Of a stretch of 64,000 nt of DNA, positions 34,440 to 44,604 are shown in pieces; within the stretch, counting starts at the first letter, position 1, and each line of letters starts with the position of its first letter. Origin of the DNA: Streptomyces sp. SAI-135 (GTDB taxonomy: Bacteria > Actinomycetota > Actinomycetes > Streptomycetales > Streptomycetaceae); assembly GCF_029893805.1 (NCBI RefSeq), contig NZ_JARXYP010000002.1:5704001-5768000 (forward strand). The letters run 5' to 3'. Under the pieces are notes generated by a model that saw nothing but the letters and a program-made list of their open reading frames with translations, had not been told where the DNA came from and did no database searches. Both the position numbers and the translations under genes were made by a program.

Positions 34440-35495
34440 GTGCGCCGGGTAGCCAAGCTTTCCGCTGCGTGTATCGCGACCGCAGCACTCGCACTGACTG
34501 CCACCGCGTGTGGCAGCACCTCCTCCGAGAGCGACAGCTCGTCCTCCTCGTCCGCGGACGGCGGCAAGGGCATCAAGATCGGTCTCGCCTACGACGTCGG
34601 CGGCCGTGGTGACCGCTCCTTCAACGACTCCGCCGCGCGCGGTGCCGACAAGGCCAAGAACGAGTTCGGCGGCTCCCTCAAGGAGCTGACCGCCAAGAGC
34701 TCCGACACCGAGGCCGACCGTGAGCAGCGCCTGACCGACCTGGCGGACGCCGGCTACAACCCGATCGTGGCCGTCGGCTTCTCCTACGCCACCTCGGTCG
34801 ACAAGGTCGCCGCCAAGTACCCGAAGGTCAGCTTCGGTCTCATCGACGCGGTCGCGAAGGCCAAGAACGTCGACAGCATCACGTTCACCGAGGAGCAGGG
34901 TTCCTACCTGGCCGGTGTCGCCGCGGCGCTGAAGACCAAGAAGGACCACGTCGGCTTCATCGGCGGCGTGGACACCCCGCTGATCAAGAAGTTCGAGGCG
35001 GGCTACGCCCAGGGCGTCAAGGACACCAACCCCAAGGTCAAGGTCGACGTCCAGTACCTGACCCACGGCTCGGACTTCTCCGGTTTCGCCGACCCCGCCA
35101 AGGGCAAGGAAGCCGCGTCCGGCATGCTCGACAACGGCGCCGACGTGATCTACGCCGCGGCCGGCTCCTCCGGCAACGGCTCGATCGAGGCCATCTCCGG
35201 CGTCAAGGGCGCCTGGGCCATCGGCGTGGACTCGGACCAGTACAACATCCCGGGTCTGTCCAAGTTCAAGAACTCGATCCTGACCTCGATGGTCAAGAAC
35301 GTCGACGTCGGCGTCTACGACTTCATCAAGTCCGTCCACGAGGGCAAGCCGCTGACCGGCAACCAGCTCTACTCGCTCGCCAAGGGCGGTGTCGCCCTGT
35401 CCACCAGCGGTGGCTTCATCGACGACATCCAGCCCAAGCTGGACGAGGCGAAGAAGAAGATCGTCGACGGCACCATCACGGTCAAGACCAGCTGA
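34440..35495 (+). CDS. BMP-family nucleoside-binding lipoprotein
   Basis: The 351-residue protein has a lipoprotein signal (ALALTATAC, Cys near residue 21) followed by a Ser-rich linker and the basic membrane protein/PBP fold: GLAYDVGGRGDRSFNDSAA, VAVGFSYATSV, EEQGSYLAGVAAA, and GVDSDQYNIPG. BMP proteins capture purine or pyrimidine nucleosides for an ABC importer. AAGGAG stands 7 bases before GTG 34440. The importer ATPase and permeases follow on the same strand after a terminator, so the binding protein can be made in excess. Signal for regulation is the upstream palindrome at 34324-34335. Confidence 0.9.
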   Translation: MRRVAKLSAACIATAALALTATACGSTSSESDSSSSSSADGGKGIKIGLAYDVGGRGDRSFNDSAARGADKAKNEFGGSLKELTAKSSDTEADREQRLTDLADAGYNPIVAVGFSYATSVDKVAAKYPKVSFGLIDAVAKAKNVDSITFTEEQGSYLAGVAAALKTKKDHVGFIGGVDTPLIKKFEAGYAQGVKDTNPKVKVDVQYLTHGSDFSGFADPAKGKEAASGMLDNGADVIYAAAGSSGNGSIEAISGVKGAWAIGVDSDQYNIPGLSKFKNSILTSMVKNVDVGVYDFIKSVHEGKPLTGNQLYSLAKGGVALSTSGGFIDDIQPKLDEAKKKIVDGTITVKTS

Positions 35496-35519
35496 CCTGA
35501 CGGTTCCCGCCGGGACCCG

Positions 35520-35559
35520 GGCTCGACGAGGGGGCCTCGACAGACCCCCTCGTCGAGCC
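35520..35559 (+). terminator. perfect 15-bp stem-loop between binding protein and ABC genes
   Basis: GGCTCGACGAGGGGG (35520-35534) pairs with 35545-35559 around a 10-base loop, 25 bp after the lipoprotein stop. It ends most lipoprotein transcripts before the ABC ATPase gene. Confidence 0.85.
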
Positions 35560-35576
35560 ATAACAATGTGTCAACT

Positions 35577-35588
35577 CTACGCGTGTAG
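35577..35588 (+). promoter_or_regulatory. nucleoside-regulon palindrome (ABC ATPase)
   Basis: CTACGCGTGTAG matches the CTACGCGCGTAG consensus in 11 of 12 positions. Its TAG end begins a possible -10 (TAGCAT, 35586-35591), so a bound repressor would block the promoter. It is 76 bp before the ABC ATPase start. Confidence 0.75.
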
Positions 35589-35663
35589 CATGGAGTTGCC
35601 GCGCTAGCGTCGCCGACGCCTGCCCTCCCCTACGCAGCCCCTTTTCCCCGAGGAGAGTGCGCC

Positions 35664-37304
35664 ATCAACGCGTCCAGCCCTCCCGCTGCCGTCGAACTGC
35701 GCGGCATCACCAAGCGATTCCCCGGCGTCGTCGCCAACAAGGACATCGACATCACCGTCCGCACGGGCACCGTGCACGCCCTGTGCGGTGAGAACGGTGC
35801 CGGCAAGTCCACCCTGATGAAGATCCTCTACGGCATGCAGCAGCCGGACGAGGGCACCATCACGGTGAACGGCGAGACGGTCACCTTCCACACCCCCGCC
35901 GACGCCATCGCCCGCGGCATCGGCATGGTCCACCAGCACTTCATGCTCGCCGACAACCTCACCGTCCTGGAGAACGTCGTCCTGGGCGCGGAGAAGCTGT
36001 ACGGCATCGGCGGCAAGGCCCGCGCGAAGATCCGGGAGATCTCCGACGCGTACAGCCTGAACATCCGCCCCGACGTCCTCCTCGAGGAGCTCGGCGTCGC
36101 CGACCGCCAGCGCGTGGAGATCCTCAAGGTCCTCTACCGCGGCGCCAAGACCCTGATCCTCGACGAGCCCACCGCCGTCCTCGTGCCGCAGGAGGTCGAC
36201 GCCCTCTTCGCCAACCTGCGCGAGCTCAAGGCCGAGGGCCTCACCGTCATCTTCATCTCCCACAAGCTCGGCGAAGTCCTGTCGGTGGCCGACGAGATCA
36301 CCGTCATCCGCCGCGGCACCACCGTCGGCACCGTGAAGCCGGCCGGCACCACGACCAAGCAGCTCGCCGAGCTGATGGTCGGCAGTGAACTGCCCACCCC
36401 GGAGACCGAGGAGTCCACGGTCACGGACGTCCCGCTGCTGAAGCTGGACGGCCTGCGCCTGGCCCAGACCGACCTCGACGGCGTCGAGCGGATCATCCTC
36501 GACGACATCTCCTTCACCATCCACAAGGGCGAGGTCCTCGGCATCGCCGGCGTGGAGGGCAACGGCCAGTCCGAGCTGGTCGAGGCCATCATGGGCATCC
36601 GAGCCCTGAACACCGGCACGATCGCCCTCGACGGCACCGACATCTCCCACGTCCCCACCCGCCAGCGCCGCGAGGCCGGCGTCGGCTACATCCCCGAGGA
36701 CCGCCACCGCCACGGCCTGCTCCTCGAAGCGCCGCTGTGGGAGAACCGCATCCTCGGCCATGTCACCGAGAAGCCCAACTCCCGCGGCCAGCTCCTCGAC
36801 ATCAAGGCGGCCCGCAGCGATACCGACCGCATCATCCAGGCGTACGACGTCCGCACCCCCGGTATCGACGTCACCGCCGCCTCGCTGTCCGGCGGCAACC
36901 AGCAGAAGCTGATCGTCGGCCGCGAGATGAGCCACGCGCCCAAGCTGCTCATCGCCGCCCACCCCACCCGCGGTGTGGACGTCGGCGCGCAGGCCGCGAT
37001 CTGGGACCACATCCGCGAGGCCCGCCGCGAGGGCCTGGCCGTGCTGCTGATCTCCGCCGACCTGGACGAGCTCATCGGCCTGTCCGACACCCTGCGGGTG
37101 ATGTACCGCGGCCGACTGGTCGCCGACGCCGACCCCGCCACCATCACCCCCGAGGAGCTGGGCTCCGCCATGACCGGTGCGGCCACCGGCCACCTGGAGC
37201 ACGCAGAGGGCTCCACAGACGGCTCTACAGACGGCTCCACAGAGGACTCCGCAGAGGACACCGCAGCGGTCTCCGCCGAGGACGACGAGGACGACGCCCG
37301 ATGA
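35664..37304 (+). CDS. nucleoside ABC importer ATP-binding protein (two NBDs), AUC start
   Basis: The 546-residue protein has two nucleotide-binding domains like sugar/nucleoside importers of the RbsA class. The first has Walker A GENGAGKST and Walker B LILDEPTAV; the second has a degenerate Walker A (GVEGNGQSEL) and the signature LSGGNQQKL. The conserved beginning AAVELRGITKRFPGVVANKD is coding, yet its frame holds no ATG, GTG, TTG or CTG back to the stop at 35586. The only codon well placed behind GAGGAG (8 bases) is ATC at 35664, so AUC initiation is likely. The C-terminus is an acidic STDG-repeat tail. Its stop overlaps the first permease start. Confidence 0.88.
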   Translation: MNASSPPAAVELRGITKRFPGVVANKDIDITVRTGTVHALCGENGAGKSTLMKILYGMQQPDEGTITVNGETVTFHTPADAIARGIGMVHQHFMLADNLTVLENVVLGAEKLYGIGGKARAKIREISDAYSLNIRPDVLLEELGVADRQRVEILKVLYRGAKTLILDEPTAVLVPQEVDALFANLRELKAEGLTVIFISHKLGEVLSVADEITVIRRGTTVGTVKPAGTTTKQLAELMVGSELPTPETEESTVTDVPLLKLDGLRLAQTDLDGVERIILDDISFTIHKGEVLGIAGVEGNGQSELVEAIMGIRALNTGTIALDGTDISHVPTRQRREAGVGYIPEDRHRHGLLLEAPLWENRILGHVTEKPNSRGQLLDIKAARSDTDRIIQAYDVRTPGIDVTAASLSGGNQQKLIVGREMSHAPKLLIAAHPTRGVDVGAQAAIWDHIREARREGLAVLLISADLDELIGLSDTLRVMYRGRLVADADPATITPEELGSAMTGAATGHLEHAEGSTDGSTDGSTEDSAEDTAAVSAEDDEDDAR

Positions 37305-38428
37305 ACAAGCTGACCCAACGCATCGACAAGGAGCGGCTGCTCCTCGGCATCGCGGCCCCGCTGCTCGCGGTCGTCGCCGCGCTCGTCGTCACCACCCTGG
37401 TGATCCTCGCCACCGGCAAGAACCCGGGCGCCGCCTTCAGCGACATGCTGACCTACGGCTCCGCCAGCGACAGCCAGGTCTACATCCTCAACAAGGCGAC
37501 GACGTACTACCTGGCGGGCGTCTCGGTGGCCATCGGCTTCCGGATGAACCTGTTCAACATCGGCGTCGACGGCCAGTACCGCATCGCCGCGTTCTTCGCG
37601 GCCGTCCTCGGTGGCGCGCTGACCACGCCGGGCTGGATCTCCATCCCGCTGATCATCCTGTGCGCCATGGGCACGGGTGCCGTGTGGGCGGGCATCGCGG
37701 GCGTCCTCAAGGTGACCCGCGGGGTCAGCGAGGTCATCTCCACGATCATGCTGAACTCGATCGCCACCGCGATCATCGCCTACCTGCTCCAGCCCGGGAA
37801 GCTCGCCGAGCTCCAGGCCGGCGGCACGGTCGTCTCCACCAAGCCGCTGCCGGAGTCGTCGTACTTCTTCCAGATCGACACCGGCGCCGCGGGCGAGCTG
37901 TGGGGCTTCATCGTCATCGCCGTGATCGTCGGCATCGCGTACTGGTTCGTGCTCGGCCGCACCCGGTTCGGCTTCGACCTGCGCACCGTCGGCCAGTCCG
38001 AGTCCGCCGCCTCCGCGAGCGGTGTCTCGGTGAAGAAGATGGTCGCCACCAGCATGCTCATCTCCGGCGCCATCGCCGGCCTGATCGGCATGCCGACCCT
38101 GCTCAACGACAGCCACCAGTTCAGCAACGACTTCCCCGTCGGCATCGGCTTCACCGGTATCGCCATCGCCCTGCTCGGCCGCAACAACCCGGTCGGCATC
38201 GCGCTCGGCGCCCTGCTGTGGGGCTTCCTGGAGCGCACCACCAACCACCTGGAGTTCGAGGGCTACGACAAGGAGATCCTCGGCGTGATCCAGGGCGTCA
38301 TCGTCCTGTGCGTCGTCATCGCCTACGAGGTCGTACGCCGTTACGGACTCAAGCGCCAGCAGCAGCGGGTCGGCGCCGAGCTCGCCGCCCAGGCCGCAGC
38401 CCCGACCCAGAAGCAGGAGGTGGCGTGA
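37301..38428 (+). CDS. nucleoside ABC transporter permease 1
   Basis: The 375-residue protein has about nine or ten membrane helices of the branched-chain/BMP-type permease family (AGVSVAIGFRMNLFNIGVDGQY, VISTIMLNSIATAIIAYLL). ATG 37301 overlaps the stop of the ATPase gene (ATGA), and its stop overlaps the next permease start (TGATG). The two permeases form the membrane pore of the importer fed by the BMP lipoprotein. Confidence 0.9.
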   Translation: MNKLTQRIDKERLLLGIAAPLLAVVAALVVTTLVILATGKNPGAAFSDMLTYGSASDSQVYILNKATTYYLAGVSVAIGFRMNLFNIGVDGQYRIAAFFAAVLGGALTTPGWISIPLIILCAMGTGAVWAGIAGVLKVTRGVSEVISTIMLNSIATAIIAYLLQPGKLAELQAGGTVVSTKPLPESSYFFQIDTGAAGELWGFIVIAVIVGIAYWFVLGRTRFGFDLRTVGQSESAASASGVSVKKMVATSMLISGAIAGLIGMPTLLNDSHQFSNDFPVGIGFTGIAIALLGRNNPVGIALGALLWGFLERTTNHLEFEGYDKEILGVIQGVIVLCVVIAYEVVRRYGLKRQQQRVGAELAAQAAAPTQKQEVA

Positions 38429-39711
38429 TGACTGCCACGATGACCGACACGCCGCCCCCCGCGGCGCCCAAGGCGGACACCGCCACCCGGTCGGGCCGCT
38501 CGCTCGGCCAGATCCTCATGATCGTCGCCGGCGCGCTGCTGCTCGTCGCCGCGGTCCGCGTCATCTCCGGCTCCAACCAGCTCACCTCCGAAGGCCAGGT
38601 CTCCGCGGCCCTCAGCCTCGCCGTGCCGATCGGCCTCGCCGGTCTCGCCGGTCTGTGGTCCGAGCGCTCCGGCGTGGTCAACATCGGCCTCGAGGGCATG
38701 ATGATCCTCGGCACCTTCGGCGCCGGCTGGATCGGCTGGCAGTCCAGCCCCTGGCTCGGCCTGCTGTGCGGTGTCGGCTTCGGCGTCGTCGGCGGTCTGC
38801 TGCACGCGGTCGCGACCGTCACCTTCGGCGTCGACCACATCGTCTCCGGTGTCGCGATCAACCTCCTCGCGCTGGGCACCACCCAGTACCTCGCCAAGCT
38901 GTTCTTCGTCGACGGCAAGGCGGCCGACGAGGGCGGCAACCCCAAGCAGTCCCCGCCGGTGGACTCGCTGCCCAACTTCGACGTCCCGGGCCTTTCCAGC
39001 GGGCTGCACTCCATCGAGAACCACCACTGGTTCCTGATCTCCGACATCGCCGGCATCCTCGGCGGCCTGGTCACCGACCTGTCCGTGGTGACGGTCCTCG
39101 CGATCGCGCTGTTCGTCGGCAGCTGGTGGCTGCTGTGGCGCACCCCGTTCGGTCTGCGGCTGCGCTCCTGCGGTGAGAACCCGATCGCCGCCGAGTCCCT
39201 CGGCGTCAACGTCTACAAGTACAAGTACATGGCCGTGGCCGTCTCCGGCGGTCTCGCCGGTCTCGGCGGCGCCTTCCTGGCGCTGGTCACCTCGCACAGC
39301 TACCTCGAAGGCCAGACCGGCGGCCGCGGTTACATCGGTCTCGCCGCGATGATCTTCGGCAACTGGCGTCCCGGCGGCCTCGCCATGGGCGCGGGCCTGT
39401 TCGGATACTCCGACGCGCTCCAGCTGCGCAACGGCGGCGAGACCGTCCACGCGCTGCTGCTCCTGCTGTTCGTGCTGCTGCTGGCGATGGCCGGCTGGAA
39501 GCTGTACAAGAAGGCGCACTGGCAGGGCGGCATCAGCCTCCTGGTGGCCGCGGGCGTGCTGGTCTGGTACCTGGTCACCGACGAGGTCCCGAGCGACTTC
39601 GTGGGCGCCACCCCGTACGTCGTCACCCTGCTGGTGCTGTCGCTGTCCGCGCAGCGGCTGCGGATGCCCAAGGCGGACGGCATGCGCTACCGGAAGGGCC
39701 AGGGCAAGTGA
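38428..39711 (+). CDS. nucleoside ABC transporter permease 2
   Basis: The 427-residue permease has the same family features (ERSGVVNIGLEGMMILGTF, VDHIVSGVAINLLALGT, GLGGAFLALVTSHSYLEG) with a longer C-terminus. AGGAGG lies 6 bases before ATG 38428. Its last bases overlap the GTG of the cytidine deaminase gene. This places uptake and first catabolic step in one operon. Confidence 0.9.
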   Translation: MTATMTDTPPPAAPKADTATRSGRSLGQILMIVAGALLLVAAVRVISGSNQLTSEGQVSAALSLAVPIGLAGLAGLWSERSGVVNIGLEGMMILGTFGAGWIGWQSSPWLGLLCGVGFGVVGGLLHAVATVTFGVDHIVSGVAINLLALGTTQYLAKLFFVDGKAADEGGNPKQSPPVDSLPNFDVPGLSSGLHSIENHHWFLISDIAGILGGLVTDLSVVTVLAIALFVGSWWLLWRTPFGLRLRSCGENPIAAESLGVNVYKYKYMAVAVSGGLAGLGGAFLALVTSHSYLEGQTGGRGYIGLAAMIFGNWRPGGLAMGAGLFGYSDALQLRNGGETVHALLLLLFVLLLAMAGWKLYKKAHWQGGISLLVAAGVLVWYLVTDEVPSDFVGATPYVVTLLVLSLSAQRLRMPKADGMRYRKGQGK

Positions 39712-40100
39712 CGGGCGTCGACTGGGGCGCGCTCAGGGAAGCGGCCCGGGACGCCATGTCCCGGGCGTACGCCCCGTACTCCGGCTACCCGGTCGGCGTC
39801 GCCGCCCTGGTCGACGACGGCCGCACGATCACCGGCTGCAACGTCGAGAACGCCTCCTACGGCCTCGGCCTGTGCGCCGAGTGCGGTCTGGTCTCGGAGC
39901 TGCAGAACACCGGGGGCGGCCGCCTCACGCACTTCACCTGCGTGGACGGCGAGGGCGAGATCCTCGTCCCCTGCGGCCGCTGCCGCCAGCTGCTCTACGA
40001 GTTCGGCGGCGCCGATCTCCTCCTGGAGACCCCGGCGGGGATCCTGCCGCTGTCCGAGATGCTCCCGCAGGCCTTCGGCCCTGAGCACCTCACCAAGTAA
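39708..40100 (+). CDS. cdd: cytidine deaminase
   Basis: The 130-residue enzyme deaminates cytidine and deoxycytidine to uridine and deoxyuridine. The zinc site is visible as CNVENASYGLGLCAECG (first Cys and catalytic Glu) and PCGRCRQ (two Cys), the small tetrameric bacterial type. GTG 39708 overlaps the permease stop, so it is co-translated with the importer; the next gene, thymidine phosphorylase, follows after 20 bp. It prepares imported nucleosides for phosphorolysis. Confidence 0.93.
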   Translation: MTGVDWGALREAARDAMSRAYAPYSGYPVGVAALVDDGRTITGCNVENASYGLGLCAECGLVSELQNTGGGRLTHFTCVDGEGEILVPCGRCRQLLYEFGGADLLLETPAGILPLSEMLPQAFGPEHLTK

Positions 40101-40120
40101 TTCCCGGAAGGAAAGCCTGC

Positions 40121-41404
<1,284 letters not shown>

Positions 41405-41423
41405 GCGGGAGTTCTTTCGAGTG

Positions 41424-41457
41424 AACGGGATCGGTGCGGCAGCGCGCCGGTCCCGTT
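41424..41457 (+). terminator. hairpin terminator of the importer operon
   Basis: AACGGGATCGG (41424-41434) pairs with CCGGTCCCGTT (41447-41457), with one T-G wobble and a 12-base loop, 19 bp after deoA. Confidence 0.7.
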
Positions 41458-41461
41458 CTGC

Positions 41462-42067
41462 ATGTTGGCTGACTCCATGGACGTGCTCGACGGCGACTAC
41501 ATCATGACCGACAGCGAGTGGGACGAACTGGTGTGGGTCTGGGGCCAGTCGGACGTTCCCCGAGGCTGCCGCGTGGAGATCATCGACGGGCTGATCGCCG
41601 TGACGCCTTACTCCGCCCAGGCGCATCACGGCACGGTCGAACCCCTGCACCGGCGCCTCTGCGAGGTGATCCCGGAGGACTGGGGCGTCTACCAGCGCTT
41701 GGCCCTCGCGGTGCCGCCCCGCCTCGGTCTCTACGTCCCCGATGTCGCCGTGGTGCCCCGGGGCCGGTTGCCCGGGACCGACCAGGGCTTCGTCGACGCC
41801 GGTCGGGCCGAGCTCGTCGTGGAGGTCGCCTCCCGGGCCACCGCCCGCCACGACCGTGTGAGCAAGCCGGCCGCGTACGCCTCCGCCGGCATCCCCCTCT
41901 ACCTCCTCGTCGACCGCTGGGCCCCAGAAGGTCCCACTGCGACCCTCTACGGAGAGCCCCAGGGAGACGTCTACCGACCGCTGGCCGTCGCCAAGTTCGG
42001 TGAACTCCTCACCATCCCCGCGCCCTTCGAACTCGTCATCGACACCGGTGAGTTTCCCGAGACGTAA
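41462..42067 (+). CDS. Uma2-family endonuclease-like protein (DUF820)
   Basis: The 201-residue product has the restriction-endonuclease-like Uma2 fold: RVEIIDGLIAVTP, LYVPDVAVVPRG, ELVVEVASRATARHDRVSKPAAYASAGIPLYLLVD. These proteins are common in Streptomyces and of unknown biological role. ATG 41462 lies right after the deoA terminator stem; later ATGs at 41480 or 41505 are alternatives. It is convergent with the AEC gene with a 1-bp gap. Confidence 0.8.
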   Translation: MLADSMDVLDGDYIMTDSEWDELVWVWGQSDVPRGCRVEIIDGLIAVTPYSAQAHHGTVEPLHRRLCEVIPEDWGVYQRLALAVPPRLGLYVPDVAVVPRGRLPGTDQGFVDAGRAELVVEVASRATARHDRVSKPAAYASAGIPLYLLVDRWAPEGPTATLYGEPQGDVYRPLAVAKFGELLTIPAPFELVIDTGEFPET

Positions 42068-42068
42068 G

Positions 42069-42992
42069 TCACCCCAACAGCGTCGCCACGACGACCAGCA
42101 CCGGCACCGACACCACCGTCGACACCAGGATCGAGTCGCGGGCCAGGCGCTCGCCCACGCCGTAGGTGGAGGCGTAGGTGTACAGGTTCTGCGCGGCCGG
42201 GAGGGACGAGGTGACCACCACGTCGAGGAGTTGGGCGCCGTGAAGGCCGAAGACGCCGGCCGCCAGTGCCCAGGCCGCCGCGGGCTGCCCCACCGACTTG
42301 AGTACGACCGAGAGCAGGACGAGCTGCCGGTCCGGGCCCCGCCCCGGCAACGTACTGCCGCACAGGGAGATACCGAAGGCGAGCAGGACCGCGGGGACCG
42401 ACATGCCGCCGATCAGGGTCAGGGGGTCCATGACGGGGGCGGGGACCTTCAGGCCGGACGCCGAGACCGCGACCCCGGCCAGTGAACCGACCGCGATCGG
42501 GTTGCGCAGGGGCGTGAGCAGCCGTAGCCACAGCGGGCTCTTCCCGCCCGCACCCGACGCCAGGTCCAGCACCGTCAGCGCGACCGGGGTCACCCCGACC
42601 AGCTGGAACAGCAGCACCGGCGCCACCAGCGAGGCATCGCCCAGGACGTACACCGCGATCGGGATGCCGAGGTTGCCGGAATTGACGTACGACGAGCACA
42701 GCGCGCCGATCGTCGTACGGCCCAGCCCCCAGCCCCGTACGACGCCCGCCGCCACGAAGACGCCCGCCGCCGCGGCCGTGCTGAGCGCGGTCACCAGCAG
42801 GCGGCTGGAGAAGACCACCGACAGGTCGGCGCGCGCCAGCGTGGTGAACAGCAGGGCGGGCGAGGCGACATGGAAGGCGAGCTTCGTCAGGACCTCCCGG
42901 CCCTGGGCGCCCAAATATCCGCGCAGACCGATGAGATAGCCGACGCCGATGACCACCGCGATCACCGCGAAGCCGGTCAGCACTCCCTGCAC
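42069..42992 (-). CDS. AEC-family membrane transporter
   Basis: The 307-residue protein has about ten membrane helices and the auxin efflux carrier pattern, such as FVAAGVVRGWGL, SSYVNSGNLGIPIAVYVLGD and PAAQNLYTYASTYG. AEC carriers export or import carboxylates and similar metabolites; the substrate here is unknown. The GTG at 42992 was used. Upstream lies a 186-bp gap before the divergent STAS gene. Confidence 0.85.
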   Translation of the reverse strand: MQGVLTGFAVIAVVIGVGYLIGLRGYLGAQGREVLTKLAFHVASPALLFTTLARADLSVVFSSRLLVTALSTAAAAGVFVAAGVVRGWGLGRTTIGALCSSYVNSGNLGIPIAVYVLGDASLVAPVLLFQLVGVTPVALTVLDLASGAGGKSPLWLRLLTPLRNPIAVGSLAGVAVSASGLKVPAPVMDPLTLIGGMSVPAVLLAFGISLCGSTLPGRGPDRQLVLLSVVLKSVGQPAAAWALAAGVFGLHGAQLLDVVVTSSLPAAQNLYTYASTYGVGERLARDSILVSTVVSVPVLVVVATLLG

Positions 42993-43178
42993 GGGCGCTC
43001 CTCAAGGGCGAGGAGGGCGTGGCGTATCCAGGGAGGTGCTGATGGGTGGCGCATACAGGTAACCCTCGGGGGGAGGAGGCACCCGGGTCAACGTGATCCT
43101 TCCCGCGCCGAGGCAGCCGTCCTCACGCCGAGGCCGATGAGTTGTGCCCGCCCGCCGGGTCTACCGATCGTGGACGCC

Positions 43179-43523
43179 ATGACACCCGCTGTACTCGTGC
43201 TGGCCGGCCCCCTCACCCGGGACGAGGTGGCGGGGCTGAGCGACGAGGTCCGGGCCCTGTTGCGGACGACCCGCGCCGGGGTCGTGGTGTGCGATGTCGC
43301 CGGGCTCGGGCCGCCGGGGCTCGGCACCGTCGACCTGCTCGCCCGGCTCCAGCTCGCGGCCCGGCGCGCCGGGGGCCGGATCAGGCTGCGCGACCCCGAC
43401 CCCGGGCTACACGCCCTCCTTGACCTCGTCGGCCTCCGCTTCGAGGTGGAGGGGCAGGCCGAACAGGGGGAACCAGCGCTGGGTGTCGAGGAAGAAGTGG
43501 AACCCGGTGAGCCGGCCGTCTGA
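43179..43523 (+). CDS. STAS-domain protein overlapping the sigma factor gene
   Basis: The about 114-residue protein looks like a STAS/anti-sigma antagonist domain: PAVLVLAGPLTRDEVAGLSDEV, VVVCDVAGLGPPGLGTVDLLARLQLAARRAGGRIRL, then LLDLVGLRFEV. The usual phosphorylatable Ser after D is replaced here (GLGPPG), so classical kinase control is not evident. Its 3-prime end overlaps the convergent sigma factor gene by 117 bp. ATG 43179 was preferred; GTG 43170 is possible. It could take part in a regulation circuit with the HATPase-type anti-sigma factors, but the partner is unknown. Confidence 0.65.
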   Translation: MTPAVLVLAGPLTRDEVAGLSDEVRALLRTTRAGVVVCDVAGLGPPGLGTVDLLARLQLAARRAGGRIRLRDPDPGLHALLDLVGLRFEVEGQAEQGEPALGVEEEVEPGEPAV

Positions 43524-44420
43524 GATCTCCAGCACCTGGACCGCCCACGGGGTGTAGCCGCCCTTGTCCGGGTCCGGCTTGTACTGGGCGAAGCCCGGCA
43601 GGCCGTTGACCTGGACCGGCATCAGGCGGGAGCCCTCGCAGGCCGAGCCCAGGGTCGTCATGAAGCCCGTGATGTCGTCGTGGCCGGTCAGCCACAGGTC
43701 GAACGGCGGCATCGTCATGATGGCGTCCTCGTGGAGGAGGGCCGTCAGGGCCGTCATGTCGTACCCCTCGAACGCCTTCACATAGCGGTCCAGGAGCTTC
43801 TGCTGCTCCTCGTCGAGCGGGTCGGACACGGCCGCGTCGGCGCCGTGCTCCTCCCGCTCGGCGAGCGTGGCGCGGGCCCGCTGGAGGGCGCTGTTGACCG
43901 AGGCGACCGAGGTGTCGAGCAGTTCGGCGACCTCGCTCGCCTTCCAGGCCAGCACCTCGCGCAGGATCAGCACCGCGCGCTGCTTGGGGGGCAGTTGCTG
44001 GAGGGCGGCCATGAAGGCGAGCCGCACGGTCTCCTTGGCGACCGCCGCCTCGGCCGGGTCCTCGACGGTCGGCAGGATGCGGTTGTCCGGCATCGGCTCC
44101 AGCCAGGTGTGGTCGGGGCGGGGGGAGAGGGCGGCCTGGGCGAGGGGCGTCGACTCGGTGAGGTCCATGGGGCGGGCGCGCTTGTTGCCCGCCGTCAGCA
44201 TGTCCAGACAGACGTTGGTCGCGATGCGGTACAGCCAGGAGCGGAGGCTGGAGCGGCCCTCGAACTTGTCGTAGCTGCGCCAGGCGCGCACCATCGTGTC
44301 CTGCACCGCGTCCTCGGCCTCGAAGGAGGAACCGAGCATGCGGTAGCAGTATCCCGTCAGCTCCGTGCGGTGCTTCTCGAGCCTGATGTCGAGGTCTGTC
44401 GTCGCCGTACTGTCCGTCAT
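43407..44420 (-). CDS. ECF sigma factor with C-terminal SnoaL-like domain
   Basis: The 337-residue protein has sigma region 2 (TGYCYRMLGSSFEAEDAVQDTMVRAWRS, about 21-48), region 4 (LPPKQRAVLILREVLAWKASEVAELLDTSVASVNSAL), and a SnoaL-like C-terminal domain from about 210. This build is like the SigG/SigX5-type extracytoplasmic sigma factors, in which the C-terminal domain controls activity, without a classical anti-sigma gene. It overlaps the end of the convergent STAS gene by 117 bp. Target promoters cannot be told from the window. Confidence 0.87.
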   Translation of the reverse strand: MTDSTATTDLDIRLEKHRTELTGYCYRMLGSSFEAEDAVQDTMVRAWRSYDKFEGRSSLRSWLYRIATNVCLDMLTAGNKRARPMDLTESTPLAQAALSPRPDHTWLEPMPDNRILPTVEDPAEAAVAKETVRLAFMAALQQLPPKQRAVLILREVLAWKASEVAELLDTSVASVNSALQRARATLAEREEHGADAAVSDPLDEEQQKLLDRYVKAFEGYDMTALTALLHEDAIMTMPPFDLWLTGHDDITGFMTTLGSACEGSRLMPVQVNGLPGFAQYKPDPDKGGYTPWAVQVLEISDGRLTGFHFFLDTQRWFPLFGLPLHLEAEADEVKEGV

Positions 44421-44604
44421 CGTCCACCCACCCCTGTGGCCGTGCTGTGTCGCGCCTTTGCGCCCAGTACTCGGAAACTACCGCAGGGGTCTGACAATGG
44501 CGTCCCGAGTGCATGAACGTGCAGGTCAGGCGTCTTTCGCCCCCGCCGCCCCTACCCGTCCCTCCCTGGAGGCCGCGCCCCCAGACCCCCCATCGGCCCA
44601 AGGG

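Noticed and set aside
35772..37304. Start of the ABC ATPase at 35772
   Set aside because: It would remove the conserved strand before Walker A; upstream sequence is clearly coding with a ribosome site at the right distance of ATC 35664.
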